From a virus, in IMG/VR virus record IMGVR_UViG_3300002835_000029, positions 62,001-126,000 of that record: DNA of 64,000 nucleotides; one strand, 5' to 3'. The notes beneath the pieces are model-generated. The model worked only from the letters and a program-made list of their open reading frames with translations. It searched no databases and was not told the origin of the DNA. Of this stretch, positions 30,801 to 38,113 are shown piece by piece. The position numbers and the translations under genes were made by a program. Numbering within the stretch: the stretch's first letter is position 1; every line of letters begins with the position of its first letter.

Positions 30801-31799
30801 AACTTTACCAATTTGTCGGAATCCACCAAGCTCTTCAGCAATTCTAATAAATGTAACATCACCATCGCCAAGTCCAGCTAATGCCTCACTTAGCCTTTTA
30901 ATGGCTTCGTATGGGCCAACAAACTTACCATCTAAGTCTGTTAGTTCAACACCAAACTGTTTTAAGTATTCAATGGTCTTTGGTCGCTGGATACGTGTGA
31001 AGATTGTACGTAAGCCAGTACCAATACTTTCAGCACTCTCTCGGGTTGTGGCTCTTACGCTAGTAAATAGTGCTAAAAGTTCATTAAGATTACCACCAGA
31101 AGATTTGAATACACCACCCGTTCTACGAACAACGTCAATTAAGTCACTGGCTTCTACGGCGAATGCACCGGCTACAGCGTTAATAGAACCAAGCTGCTTT
31201 TCTAATGCTCCAACGCCTTGACCAAATTGTGCTAAGATAGCAATAGCACCTTCTGCCGTTTCTGTTATGCTATCAAAGTTAGGGGCAAGAGCAGCTTTTG
31301 CTAACGTTCTTAATGCTGCCGATGTGTCTTCAGCACTTAAACCGGCTTGTGCTAAAATTGTAGAAACATTAAGTAAATCAGAAGATGCAACACCAAATCC
31401 AGTAGACAAATCAGTAATTTGCTTAGTTAGTCCACGAAGCTGACCTATGCTTTTTCCAGTGACCTGAGAGACTTTAATCAATTGCCTCTCAAAGTCAATG
31501 GATGCTTGAACAGCATCACCAAGAGTACTGGTGAATAAGCCAACCGCCCGCGTGGCAATAGAAAAGGCAGCAAAACGCCTAATAGATAGAGCAAATGCTT
31601 TACCCATGCGTTCTGCTGCTGTTGTTGCTTGATTAGTTGCTTGAGCTACTTGCTGAATTTGTTTTTGAGCTTGTCCAGCATTCTGGACTTGTATGTTAAC
31701 ACTAACGCCATTTAACTGGGTTTGTATTTGTTGTACAACTTGCTTAACATTATTCGGGGCTTGTAGCTGTAATTGTGCGGTCAGTACGAATTTGGACAT
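24876..31799 (-). CDS. Tape measure protein with an embedded PD-(D/E)XK-like segment
   Basis: 2307 residues. The N-terminal part (60-370) follows the TP901-type tape-measure core (AVQASIDFERQLIKVSQVTG; SSDLLNVSTILAQAGLSAED). Three copies of a GTDTVPAxLTPGEFVVNR-type motif lie near residues 465, 890 and 2150. Residues about 660-720 contain RGQLFENTISALAG (E670), RPFDF (D691) and YIDAKIT (D712, K714), a spacing that resembles PD-(D/E)XK nucleases. A long Ala-rich hydrophobic stretch (about 1166-1330) could cross the host membrane during DNA entry. Long coiled-coil regions fill 1400-2050. Strong RBS (AAAGGAGAA). The protein sets tail length and is ejected at infection. The tape-measure call is secure; the nuclease reading is inference. 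Confidence 0.93.
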   Translation of the reverse strand: MSKFVLTAQLQLQAPNNVKQVVQQIQTQLNGVSVNIQVQNAGQAQKQIQQVAQATNQATTAAERMGKAFALSIRRFAAFSIATRAVGLFTSTLGDAVQASIDFERQLIKVSQVTGKSIGQLRGLTKQITDLSTGFGVASSDLLNVSTILAQAGLSAEDTSAALRTLAKAALAPNFDSITETAEGAIAILAQFGQGVGALEKQLGSINAVAGAFAVEASDLIDVVRRTGGVFKSSGGNLNELLALFTSVRATTRESAESIGTGLRTIFTRIQRPKTIEYLKQFGVELTDLDGKFVGPYEAIKRLSEALAGLGDGDVTFIRIAEELGGFRQIGKVLPLLQQFSTAQSALNVAMKAGDSLTQDAASAQAALAVRIMKVKEEFLALIRSITETSTFQIMANTALSLASALIKIGDSIKPLLPMLAALATFRLAKGLGGFFGGMMSGAASGRTYNKGGKVLGFARGGLVPGTGNGDTVPAMLAPGEFVIRKSSVNKMGAGRLAAMNENRYAAGGITKAKQMGMSTADVLSSSRASIKSPRFSRESSVGIATTSYLPQPASSNISIDRDSDVINQVIGGVGYSLSSKFGPKNSLEAIQSLFKGKKNFAFGATIEGVGRDEESQFANIINQSISTAIDTSANRFATEVMKTSPPGSVKKLSSFYNTLDQGFRGQLFENTISALAGKPLSGQDSRRPFDFTRGIGKFRSIYGNLGMDYIDAKITKSSAGLGTTGLLTSPGEDALKSKVSGQLALESLPFIQSIIGSAKKRYFGGLIQKFAEGGEVLERGTQKYLISDVVKGMRELQGNSALSEKDAIALFNSKDARGDFIYTNFGGPGSVKLPKWMGTYRPQSAAYGAFQKAQADKQNRISDAMRRQGKSMRDYETRREFATGGGVGTDTVPALLTPGEFVVNRKSAQRIGYGSLNRMNKVGKYANGGVVQHFAAGSSGSGVKAPGDLAASGARVTDAIMGKLSPKDAALVKDSMKKNSDTFDKLTKEMQDLLFMEEEVTAAYKALARALKSGVSAEEAHRQALAAADAQLNAGKGGTGIPASSSGVLREASMTAEAEDAKARTKVGQYKSETGPLGRTFATEQEKNVALLENKAKKGQVTAEDLGKGLGDGLSQSQAKAIAATNAQAIASQKAAQSNMTEAAASDKAAKADAAEAVSSSKASGMDFGNVAMGLSMVSGTIQSMLPPLDENASLLTQMSHGVLGVITTITGLAFAASAFGITLNASTVASMASTAASFLMGTAGAAASTATLTLAGSATLAAAGTTGFAAAAFTAAAGLLTAMAPFIAAAVAVAGPLLLIVGIAYAVTKAFNFMIGAFYDKSKELKKATEEGKVQEASKLAGQQYDLEAANSTRALYGTMGAGIGAFFGGPFGALIGAAIGNLGGTLLAYIAPDFTEGINVLFGGNTRASAVALAAAQAGAVKTQKSLDEAQKIAAKAMDDFKNGTISASDALAKIRAKSGEAASQVGRAASLAKENSKNRSTGALSYGRETMAYLSLGYVDSAKERNDKLSTQNVEQINNASKQQQEAFNVESPARQAAIRSGLARGGNAKDIRTQAMGSLRSQREEALKTAQSAAKSGDDTTYDAAIAQAKQIADQMEQVDKEIENIEKEVKRQKELYNAMNLGLRSAVATATALSANMNNFSAGLEVGGSAFVNDVEFLQQAMSSSAQAMDPAEIQNAVKGVSDNLRQFGSSEQYIKKFEGNVAAFTQAQAGYNTAFNNIKKSMSDADFKNLSPDDLKKKFAEELTKGMGPDVSEDAKKNLKSVIEGMELDTGEVDKILAGDLSVFGDKLSESQKKMLEDVQKIAAERAKAEQVLIDFTKKRIDAERNLVQAQQEALDLTMEGREIQGKYGGKAVTGQERRNNLLAKSNAESGRLGLTNMRTGSIGELRQRNTEIKNSFAAIEAKRSQKGGMSGKSGVEADETQKDLQKAYKTQIDTIRGLIKLEEEQLKITQEKNKLEKDSMESLIKGDVEDFFKKQSAVGATAAIASGDSRLQNFYGADALGMAYQDIQRQQDAGVQELYGQQLAGPGGLTEAAAGSALSARGVTDMRAAQVMAGTTAEEEASKSRLRELGGMLGETGQVGTEIAEMQVKTSVVNLTAAQVTFDKTMERGNEKAKEAQAIENQRAMSRGGVVYASRGIFVPRGTDTVPAMLTPGEFVVNRGAVQRGNNLQLLHAMNNNNSVGAVSSDGSAVGMARGGRVQYFSEGGQAGGGGFFSGMFDGLSKFATTFGAEISSAVEKLKGINISIKLDSTNVNVNLNDGGLLKALTGEVQTKIFESIESQFRVVEGGKLKRDSKVLGNR

Positions 31800-31832
31800 A
31801 ATTCTCCTTTACTGATGCCACACAACTCTATC

Positions 31833-32711
31833 TCATTCACTATCCGTTGCTGTTGACTTCTTTTTCTTAGCGGGTTTTTCTGTTTCTTCTACTTTTACTT
31901 CTTTATCCTCGTCGTCTACATATGTTACGGTAGGGACATAATTGCCATTTTCATCAAGAACATTGCCATCTTTATCTACTCTCTTGCCTTCATCATTAAG
32001 CCAATATCCTTGCTTATCTATTCTCTTACCGTCTGTATCTACTGTTTCGCCCTTATCATTTACCAAGCTTAGATTATCATCCACAAAATGGAACATTTTA
32101 AGGAATTTGTTTTCTGGCAGTTTGGCCTCAAAATCCTTATCTACAGAATACATCATGGATGCTAGACTAGAAGCTGCGCTAAAAGCGATCTGATCATCAG
32201 ATCTTTCCTTATAGTCATCTAGATCATTATACACTTTCTGACCATTTTCATAATAAGTGCAACTAGCAACAAGGTAGTCAAATCTTACGTTATCAGAAAT
32301 GGATTCTGCGGTATTTTGCTCAAGGCTCATTTTCTCAGCAATTAAGTCTCTAAGCTCATTTCTCTTAATTCTCATCTGAATAGCAATGTTTTTGCCTTCA
32401 GAAGCCTTAAGCTTTTTCCCTGCATTTCCACTCACATATAGACTTCTTTCAAGATTTGCAATCTCTTGAATTACCTTCTTTTGTTCTTCGTCTTTGCCTT
32501 CGTCCCAAATACCTTGTTCTTTCATAAACTTTTCTAGTTCCTTTTTAGTCATAATCCCATCACGAACGCAATCAGTCCAAGCTTTGGCTCCGACTCTTTG
32601 CGCCTGAGAAATTACTGAACTACTTGGGCGTTTTACAACTATTTTAGTTGTTTCTTCTTTACCATCTCTTGTAGTTTTAACATCAACGATCTTTTCCTTA
32701 TCCTGCGACAT
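31833..32711 (-). CDS. Probable tail-assembly chaperone-type protein with acidic repeat tail
   Basis: 292 residues, mostly helical and highly charged. The core (about 55-190) has IWDEGKDEEQ, a Glu/Leu helix, an MRIKRNELRDLIAEK helix and NVRFDYLVASCTYYENGQ. This is the same layout as the 343-residue protein two genes upstream, so the two look paralogous. Residues about 222-268 are tandem 10-12-residue Asp/Gly repeats (ETVDTDGKRIDKQGYW, GKRVDKDGNVLDENGNY), possibly calcium-binding. The C terminus is Lys/Glu-rich. The position directly before the tape measure is where lambda-type G/GT chaperones sit. Strong GGAGG RBS. Role inferred from position and charge, not from a database hit. Confidence 0.55.
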   Translation of the reverse strand: MSQDKEKIVDVKTTRDGKEETTKIVVKRPSSSVISQAQRVGAKAWTDCVRDGIMTKKELEKFMKEQGIWDEGKDEEQKKVIQEIANLERSLYVSGNAGKKLKASEGKNIAIQMRIKRNELRDLIAEKMSLEQNTAESISDNVRFDYLVASCTYYENGQKVYNDLDDYKERSDDQIAFSAASSLASMMYSVDKDFEAKLPENKFLKMFHFVDDNLSLVNDKGETVDTDGKRIDKQGYWLNDEGKRVDKDGNVLDENGNYVPTVTYVDDEDKEVKVEETEKPAKKKKSTATDSE

Positions 32712-32726
32712 GGTTTCCTCCAGTTA

Positions 32727-33059
32727 TTAGTTATTAGGATTGATTACGGGTATTTTCATTTGATATCTTGTCCACTCAACTTCATATTGAGCCAATTCTG
32801 CGTCAATATTTCTTGCTTGATTATTTCCTCGGTCAAGTATTTCTGACCTTACTTTATTGTATAAGCTCTTCATGACTTCTTGATCTTTTGATAAGGGTTC
32901 TCCAGATTCATTAGTCCACAAAAAACTAAAATTTTCTTCTAAAGTACTCAAAGCACCAATCATAGTAGTCTGTATTTTCTTTTTAAGAATTTTGGACAAC
33001 CTATCTTTTGAGTCGGCTTTGTATTTTGATTCTCTAACCTTTTTATAGTCTGGTTCCAT
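32727..33059 (-). CDS. Small helical protein of the tube/tape-measure interval
   Basis: 110 residues, basic N terminus (KYKADSKDRLSKILKKKIQ), then TTMIGALSTLEENFSFLW and a helical C-terminal half (SEILDRGNNQARNIDAELAQYEVEW). Short proteins with the TTMIGAL...LW...R..ILD.GN.Q pattern occur in structural clusters of several large phages as I remember them, but I cannot name a function. It has a good RBS (AGGAGG) and sits between the two paralogous chaperone-like genes, so it is probably part of tail assembly. Confidence 0.6.
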   Translation of the reverse strand: MEPDYKKVRESKYKADSKDRLSKILKKKIQTTMIGALSTLEENFSFLWTNESGEPLSKDQEVMKSLYNKVRSEILDRGNNQARNIDAELAQYEVEWTRYQMKIPVINPNN

Positions 33060-33069
33060 ATTTATCCTC

Positions 33070-34101
33070 CTATTTTCCTCTGTTTTGATTATTAGCCATG
33101 GCCTGTATGTTTCTTCTTTGATCCGGTAGATTTTGCTCGTCTAAAGATCCATAACGATCAAGGGCGAGTTTTCTTTGGTGCTTTATCATCTTAGCATTCA
33201 TGTCATTCATATCATTAATTTTTTCTGCTTTTTCTTTGCTGGCAACAACAAATACCTCTGGTGCATTCTTAATTTTTTCGTTTTTAGTGCTATTTTCGAA
33301 TTCTTTTTCTACCCTGTCCTTCTCTCTCTTCTTATGCTGAATAATAAACCAACCGTCTAGCATATCGTCATCTTCTATAACTTCTTTGTTTGGACATTCC
33401 ATAGACTCTTGAATATTATCATACATTTGTGACCAAATTAAAATATTCTTTTGGTTATAAGTTAATTCGGTATTTGGCGGATTTGCAAAAAGTGTAAAGC
33501 CAGAACTTTCTCTAGTGACCCATAACGATTTCCAAGGGTCATTTCTAGCTAATTCTCTAGATTTACTTTCTGAAATAAAGTGCGACTGCCATTCATCTAC
33601 AACGTATTGCAACGACAATTCTTCAAAATTATAGAGCTTACCATTGAAGTATGTCGTATTTTTTATTATCCAAGCTAACCTTTCAGAAGAAGCAATGCCT
33701 TCGCAAGTATTTTGATGATATATATACTTTTTATTTAGGTGAGATGTTATTTGAGCTTCGCCCGCCCGTATATATTTTCTTAAATTACTAGCTAGCATAG
33801 CATTATCTCTAGCGTTGTAGATTTCTACTTTTAGTCTTTCAATGTCTTTTTTGAGTCCTTCCTCCTTCTTATCATCGTGCAGTGTCCAAAGTTCATTTTC
33901 CATCATCCATTGATCCATATCCTCTTCTGTCATTATTTCTTCAGAATATGCTTTATCGTAGGCTTTCTGATATACTTGGCAAGATTTGAAAGATTGATCA
34001 AGTGTTAGTGGGTATATTTCTAAATCTATATCCTTATGACTTATGAATACTTTGCCAGACCTTATCATAGAAACGAAAAACTCCCGCTCATGATGCTTCA
34101 T
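33070..34101 (-). CDS. Probable tail-assembly chaperone-type protein (paralogue of the 292-residue protein)
   Basis: 343 residues, charged and helical. The N-terminal 40 residues form a small beta segment (KVFISHKDIDLEIYPLTLDQ). A helical core follows: LWTLHDDKKEEGLKKDIERL, LRKYIRAGEAQI, NTCEGIASSERLAWIIKNTTYFNGKLYN. This aligns by eye with IWDEGKDEEQ, MRIKRNELRDLI and NTAESISDNVRFDYLVASCTYYENGQKVYN of the protein at 31833-32711. Its C terminus is Lys/Glu/Asn-rich. The start codon and a weak Shine-Dalgarno (GAGAAAG) lie in the loop of a terminator-like hairpin (34075-34125), so its expression is probably damped relative to the tail tube upstream. Confidence 0.6.
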   Translation of the reverse strand: MKHHEREFFVSMIRSGKVFISHKDIDLEIYPLTLDQSFKSCQVYQKAYDKAYSEEIMTEEDMDQWMMENELWTLHDDKKEEGLKKDIERLKVEIYNARDNAMLASNLRKYIRAGEAQITSHLNKKYIYHQNTCEGIASSERLAWIIKNTTYFNGKLYNFEELSLQYVVDEWQSHFISESKSRELARNDPWKSLWVTRESSGFTLFANPPNTELTYNQKNILIWSQMYDNIQESMECPNKEVIEDDDMLDGWFIIQHKKREKDRVEKEFENSTKNEKIKNAPEVFVVASKEKAEKINDMNDMNAKMIKHQRKLALDRYGSLDEQNLPDQRRNIQAMANNQNRGK

Positions 34102-34125
34102 ACAGCTTTCTCACAAGCGGGAGTT
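34075..34125 (-). terminator. Terminator/attenuator hairpin overlapping the start of the next gene
   Basis: Read leftward, a perfect 10-bp stem (AACTCCCGCT at 34125-34116, AGCGGGAGTT at 34088-34079) encloses a 27-nt loop and is followed by TTT then CG, giving a run of five T with the end of the stem. The loop contains the GAGAAAG and ATG of the 343-residue gene, and the 3' arm encodes its fourth to eighth codons. It lies just after the tail-tube gene, so it can terminate most transcripts there while letting some through. Confidence 0.75.
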
Positions 34126-34167
34126 TCATTTTGTTTCCTTAAAAATCCTAAAAATAAATACTATTGA

Positions 34168-35451
34168 TTATTGACCATTATAGAAAAATCCACCAAAATC
34201 AGTTGCTGCAACATTTGCTGGATCATTTGGATGAAGAACACTTAGGGAGTTATATGTACTATAACTATAAGTTACAGTAGCATTACCACCGCCAGCGTCA
34301 CCGCCAGTATAATTAATAGATGATAGTCTATTTTTACTACCAAGGTCTATTATGGTTCCATCATGTAAAACAATTCTAATTCTTTCATTCTTAGTATTGT
34401 TGCCATAATTTGCTTGACCAACATTAAATTGACCATTAGGATCTCCCGGCGGATTGGCCTTTAGACCTTCTTCTAAAGCTTGAACAAAGTCTCCAGAAGT
34501 TGTTATTGCTTCAATTTCACAAGTAACTTCTACTGGGAAGTTGGCATAACGAGTATATGGAGCTTTTCTTCCAAGTTCTTGAACACTTTCTCTATTAAGA
34601 GAGCAACTGATATTAACATTCTGAAGATGCACAAGTGGTACGCCTGTGACATTTAGTGTAGTTGACCAAGCGTTACCGGGACTAGTATTCTGCCTAACAC
34701 CGTTGATTGACTGTGGTAGAATAGACTTATTTAACGCAACGTTTTCTCTTCTTTGTACACCGCCTCTAAAAGCTGTACTATTAAAATTACCCGGCCCATC
34801 TTCAAACGGAGCCGCAGGAGCATTGCCAGAAGTTAACTGTCGAGCTAAAGTTGGATTAAACTTACTTGGAGTCAAATTCCACTGCTTGTGATTACCAACA
34901 AGTGTGAGAGATTCGGTCGCATTGCCATCTACAGGGATTGTATATCCAATACTACTAATATACATACCACTCATCAAAACTTCTACTGTGTCATTAGTGG
35001 CTGTATTACCATCCCCAATATGAGAAACTGTATCAGAATAAATACCTAAAATAGCATTGCAACGCTGTTTGGTTCTTGCTACAAGAGCTGCTTTAGCGGC
35101 TGGAGTTGTTAACGAGTTGTCAGCTTGAACAGCAGTAGATGCCACATGATACATTAAGGGGTAACCATCAAGAACCTTTTCTAAGGTGACTTCAATATCG
35201 GGTACGCCTTCAATATTTTCATAAATGTGGATTTGACCGAGTTCAAAGACTTGTTCTAGATTGAATGTTGTGTTGATGCCAACGCTCTGAACGCCGTGTA
35301 ATATCTGTACACCTTGACTATGTTTTGCATTCGAATTAGTTGGATTTACAGTTGAAAGTGTTGTCACGCCAGTAGCAGTGACAGAATTTAGTGGCTCAAG
35401 TGCTACAGCCTGACAAGCGTAGAAAATTCTAGCATTATTTGAAAGTGGCAT
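34168..35451 (-). CDS. Major tail tube protein (probable)
   Basis: 427 residues. The N-terminal third has the strand-turn pattern of tube subunits: GVQSVGINTTFNLEQVFELG followed by QIHIYENIEGVPDIEVTLEKVLDG. The middle has a stretch (SGMYISSIGYTIPVDGNATE) like the inner beta barrel, and near 290-330 comes VNISCSLNRESVQELGRKAP then VEVTCEIEAITTSGDF, a common tube-protein signature. It has its own candidate promoter (35487-35496), a strong AGGAGAG RBS and a terminator-like hairpin just after it, as expected of a very abundant virion protein. It precedes the chaperones and tape measure in the usual order. No sheath gene is seen next to it. Confidence 0.75.
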   Translation of the reverse strand: MPLSNNARIFYACQAVALEPLNSVTATGVTTLSTVNPTNSNAKHSQGVQILHGVQSVGINTTFNLEQVFELGQIHIYENIEGVPDIEVTLEKVLDGYPLMYHVASTAVQADNSLTTPAAKAALVARTKQRCNAILGIYSDTVSHIGDGNTATNDTVEVLMSGMYISSIGYTIPVDGNATESLTLVGNHKQWNLTPSKFNPTLARQLTSGNAPAAPFEDGPGNFNSTAFRGGVQRRENVALNKSILPQSINGVRQNTSPGNAWSTTLNVTGVPLVHLQNVNISCSLNRESVQELGRKAPYTRYANFPVEVTCEIEAITTSGDFVQALEEGLKANPPGDPNGQFNVGQANYGNNTKNERIRIVLHDGTIIDLGSKNRLSSINYTGGDAGGGNATVTYSYSTYNSLSVLHPNDPANVAATDFGGFFYNGQ

Positions 35452-35486
35452 AATTCTCTCCTATTTTAAGATGGTAAGCTCTAGTT

Positions 35487-35496
35487 AGTTATACAC
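35487..35496 (-). promoter_or_regulatory. Candidate late promoter motif, site 2 (GTGTATAACT)
   Basis: GTGTATAACTA preceded by TTTTA on the minus strand, 45 nt upstream of the tail-tube start. The seven-base GTGTATA core is shared with the other four sites, but the following bases diverge. The gap between the two genes is 50 bases and holds nothing else. Confidence 0.5.
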
Positions 35497-35501
35497 TAAA
35501 A

Positions 35502-36473
35502 TTATACTGATGTTTCGATTGTTTCAAGGGTCATCCTAACAATGCCAGCGTAAAAATTACTATTTATTAACTTCATGTTCTGAACGTTAGAATTTTTCAA
35601 TCTTAAGTTTCCACGATAGTAGTTTTCTATTAAATCTGGATATCGTAAAGCTCCAGACACTGGAAAACCGTTATAATCTAGGGGAAATGCTCCACTTCTG
35701 GCAATAGAGTTACTATCAAACATATATATGGTTTTATCGTTTTGTAATGAGATAATATCTACTAATTTATTACGAGTATATTCATCTTCAGCTAAACAGT
35801 GGAATAAAACGTCAGTATCTACCCATTGACCGCCTCCTAATTGATAACCCTTCATTGTGCGTCTTGGAACAATTTCAATAGCTATGGATGGTAATTGGAT
35901 TCTAGCTTCTGTTGGTAGATCATATTTACCCTTATTGAGATTATTGAAGTCTTCGCCCAAGTTTAGGGATGAATACTGAATTTCTGCCAACCAAGGTAAA
36001 CTATTAGCATATACCACATTGATATATCTATAACTATATTCCGCTTTTACTATGCTATTTGTAGGAATAGAATTATTAAATATAATACGCCCATTGAAAT
36101 AATCAACCTTATGAGCATATGTTCCACTAGTACTGGATGGATAAAAAGTATTATTTACGTATACTCCAGAAATTCCCGGTTTAGCATTATTAGTACCAAT
36201 AATTGGCGGTGGTGAATATGAAACTCCGCTTTGCCAAATCCAGTTTTTCCTAAATCCCTCCCAAGCTTTGCCACTTGGAAAAGACGGGTTGGAAGATAAT
36301 CTTAATTTACTATAGTCTATACCCTCTGGAGATAATTCTCCTAAAGAGACATTCATGTAGTTGCCTTTTTCTAAAAGCGACCACTCCAAGAATTCAACTA
36401 TGTTGTCTTGTAATTCATTATTTAGCGTAGTATCAAATACGCTATCAAATCCTTTTAGGTTTAAATAGTTCAT
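35502..36473 (-). CDS. Tail completion/neck-region structural protein (family unrecognised)
   Basis: 323 residues, with a helical N-terminal 40 residues (LNNELQDNIVEFLEWSLLEKG) and then beta-rich domains: GRIIFNNSIPTNSIVKAEYSYRYINVVY, and a C-terminal barrel-like part with IAIEIVPRRTMKGYQLGGGQ and DVLFHCLAEDEYTRNKLVDIIS. The last motif (a strand followed by the helix NKLVDIISLQND) resembles tail-terminator or tube-end proteins that carry a conserved edge helix. The start overlaps the preceding stop (TAATG). The place between connector-like genes and the tube fits a tail terminator; this is inference. Confidence 0.55.
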   Translation of the reverse strand: MNYLNLKGFDSVFDTTLNNELQDNIVEFLEWSLLEKGNYMNVSLGELSPEGIDYSKLRLSSNPSFPSGKAWEGFRKNWIWQSGVSYSPPPIIGTNNAKPGISGVYVNNTFYPSSTSGTYAHKVDYFNGRIIFNNSIPTNSIVKAEYSYRYINVVYANSLPWLAEIQYSSLNLGEDFNNLNKGKYDLPTEARIQLPSIAIEIVPRRTMKGYQLGGGQWVDTDVLFHCLAEDEYTRNKLVDIISLQNDKTIYMFDSNSIARSGAFPLDYNGFPVSGALRYPDLIENYYRGNLRLKNSNVQNMKLINSNFYAGIVRMTLETIETSV

Positions 36474-37111
36474 TATGTACCTAATATTTTTTGAAGAATG
36501 TTAGCTATTTCTTTTTCTTGAGATGAGCCAACTAAAGAGCGAGTAACAAAATTATTATCTGAAGTTCCAGAAAACTCAGGTGGAACTCTGAATGATCCTC
36601 CAGATTTCATGTTGCCAAGTTTTGATCTGCCTAAACCAGTTTGGGGATTGTATTCATATCCAACTATTATAACTTGATCACCTTTGTTGAGTAACCAATC
36701 TAGCCAATGTAAATCTCCATCTCTATATACGGAATGACCTTGTGGCAAACTCAATAAATTAGAGAAATCATCGGGCTGAATATTTATTTCAATACCGCCA
36801 TTTTTGAGTTTGTTATTATATGGAACTATTGATACGGAGCATGAATTTACAATAGATGTTATTATAGTATTAACTATAGTAGATGGTGAGATTGTTATAC
36901 CAAACTGGCCTACTAATGACTGAGTATTACCAGACAATAAGGATTGCATTTCGGGTTGATTTGATATCCAAGATGGAATTAGTAGTTTAATACTATTTAG
37001 AATTTTTGAAGCATTTGATTTCATTGAAGAATTAAATTGAGTAGCCAAAGCAGATAGTATATTATTTTCTATCTGATCAACTGGCTCAAGTAATTTCAAT
37101 GTTATCGTCAT
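36473..37111 (-). CDS. Putative tail-completion protein
   Basis: 212 residues. The N-terminal half is helical and hydrophobic-patterned (IENNILSALATQFNSSMKSN, ILNSIKLLIPSWI). The middle is beta-rich and contains VYRDGDLHWLDWLLNKGDQV IIVGYEY-like strands. The C-terminal tail (GGSFRVPPEFSGTSDNNFV) suggests a flexible arm. The pattern of a helical N terminus plus a DLHWLDWLL strand-helix recalls HK97 gp10-type tail-completion proteins. ATGA coupling with the upstream gene and TAATG coupling with the next imply one assembly module. Family call tentative. Confidence 0.5.
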   Translation of the reverse strand: MTITLKLLEPVDQIENNILSALATQFNSSMKSNASKILNSIKLLIPSWISNQPEMQSLLSGNTQSLVGQFGITISPSTIVNTIITSIVNSCSVSIVPYNNKLKNGGIEINIQPDDFSNLLSLPQGHSVYRDGDLHWLDWLLNKGDQVIIVGYEYNPQTGLGRSKLGNMKSGGSFRVPPEFSGTSDNNFVTRSLVGSSQEKEIANILQKILGT

Positions 37112-37590
37112 ACTCTATTCCAAAGGCAAGAAAAATACCTATTTTGCCTAAGTCCCATTGGTATATGCTCCCCCATTCTCTCAAATCTCATTTCTTTATA
37201 GTCCTGTATATCCTTGTGAACTATGAGTGCTTTGGCTTTTAGTATTTGTGGTAAGTCTTTCATAAAACCAATAGTCTGTATAACATTATTTGGAACTTGT
37301 ATATCACCAGCAACGTTAATCCACTCTTTTGGATTCCAATAAACTTTTAATTTGATTTCTGTAAGTACTTCTACTTCTCTTATAATTTTATTGCCTCGCT
37401 CATAATCTGGATTATTCAGACGATGAACATTTATAGAATTTTTTTCTGGAATATTATTGTTTGGATTATATACAGTTTCTTCTATTCTATTAGTAGACAC
37501 AAGTTTGCACATTACGCCAAAAATATCGAAGGTAGAATCTATTACGTCATAATATTTGGCAAAAACGCTCTCTGGCACATTTACTGGCAT
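37108..37590 (-). CDS. Putative head-tail joining (head closure/stopper) protein
   Basis: 160 residues, mostly beta: an N-terminal MPVNVPESVFAKYYDVIDST, a DIFGVMCKLV strand, then VEVLTEIKLKVYWNPKEWIN and DIQVPNNVIQTIGFMKDLPQ, which reads like a small beta barrel with a plug loop. Head-closure proteins of siphoviruses have a similar size and a pattern of beta strands with one long loop. AGGTGA precedes the ATG, and the stop overlaps the 212-residue gene. The joining role is inferred from size, fold pattern and position before tail completion and tube genes. Confidence 0.5.
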   Translation of the reverse strand: MPVNVPESVFAKYYDVIDSTFDIFGVMCKLVSTNRIEETVYNPNNNIPEKNSINVHRLNNPDYERGNKIIREVEVLTEIKLKVYWNPKEWINVAGDIQVPNNVIQTIGFMKDLPQILKAKALIVHKDIQDYKEMRFERMGEHIPMGLRQNRYFSCLWNRV

Positions 37591-37597
37591 AAGTCAC

Positions 37598-38104
37598 CTA
37601 TATTGTTAAATTGATAGCGTTTAGTTCTTCTGGTGTCGTAGACTCATTAATAGATTGTTTTAGTGTAGCGTATGAATTGCTTAAGGTTGCTCTGGCTTGA
37701 CCATATTGTAACATTAATTGAGTAAATTCTGGTAATGATAATCCATGAGAATTACCTTCGGTATCAACTATATATGATGGATCAGTAAGCCCAATATTGT
37801 TGGCTTCTTTAGCTAATGTGAATGCACCGGTTAATAATGTAATATCTTGAATATCTATTCCAAGTTTATATCCAGCTTGGGTTGTCCAGCCAGCTTTGAC
37901 AGTTTCGGCCCAAACTATATCTAATTGTTTAAGTTTTTCTGATTTAAGTTTTTTTAAAGGCCAATTGTTTAGTATTTCATTTATTGCTTCCAGTTGCAAT
38001 TCTGTTGGCTGATCAACATACATGACGGAGGTAGAACCATTTGATTCTGATACCCCAGCTATTGGAAGCACGTTATTTATCTCTTGAACTAATTTATATA
38101 ACAT
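37598..38104 (-). CDS. DUF4376-like protein, probable tail-fibre assembly factor
   Basis: 168 residues, helical. After a short N-terminal strand (SVMYVDQPTELQLEAINEIL), the region 50-165 follows the DUF4376 pattern: LKQLDIVWAETVKAGWTTQ, GYKLGIDIQDITLLTGAFTLAKE, then a GNSHGLSLPEFTQLMLQYGQ helix and a C-terminal helix. DUF4376 commonly occurs in phage tail-fibre assembly proteins, which chaperone trimerisation of adjacent fibres. The next genes upstream are two fibre genes (38114-40728), which supports this. RBS is weak (AGGTTA). Confidence 0.6.
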   Translation of the reverse strand: MLYKLVQEINNVLPIAGVSESNGSTSVMYVDQPTELQLEAINEILNNWPLKKLKSEKLKQLDIVWAETVKAGWTTQAGYKLGIDIQDITLLTGAFTLAKEANNIGLTDPSYIVDTEGNSHGLSLPEFTQLMLQYGQARATLSNSYATLKQSINESTTPEELNAINLTI

Positions 38105-38113
38105 GTTTATAAC

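Noticed and set aside
25447-31221. Several rightward open frames inside the tape measure.
   Set aside because: Antisense to a long Ala/Gln/Lys-rich coding sequence, which naturally lacks stops in the complement. No RBS or coupling.
31800-34167. Programmed -1 frameshift between tail chaperone genes.
   Set aside because: The genes are separated by short gaps with clear RBSs, and no slippery heptamer followed by an overlapping frame was seen. Separate genes explain the layout better.
34168-35451. Is the 427-residue protein a contractile sheath?
   Set aside because: It is too short for a sheath, lacks the C-terminal handshake-type extension, and no second tube-like gene is next to it.
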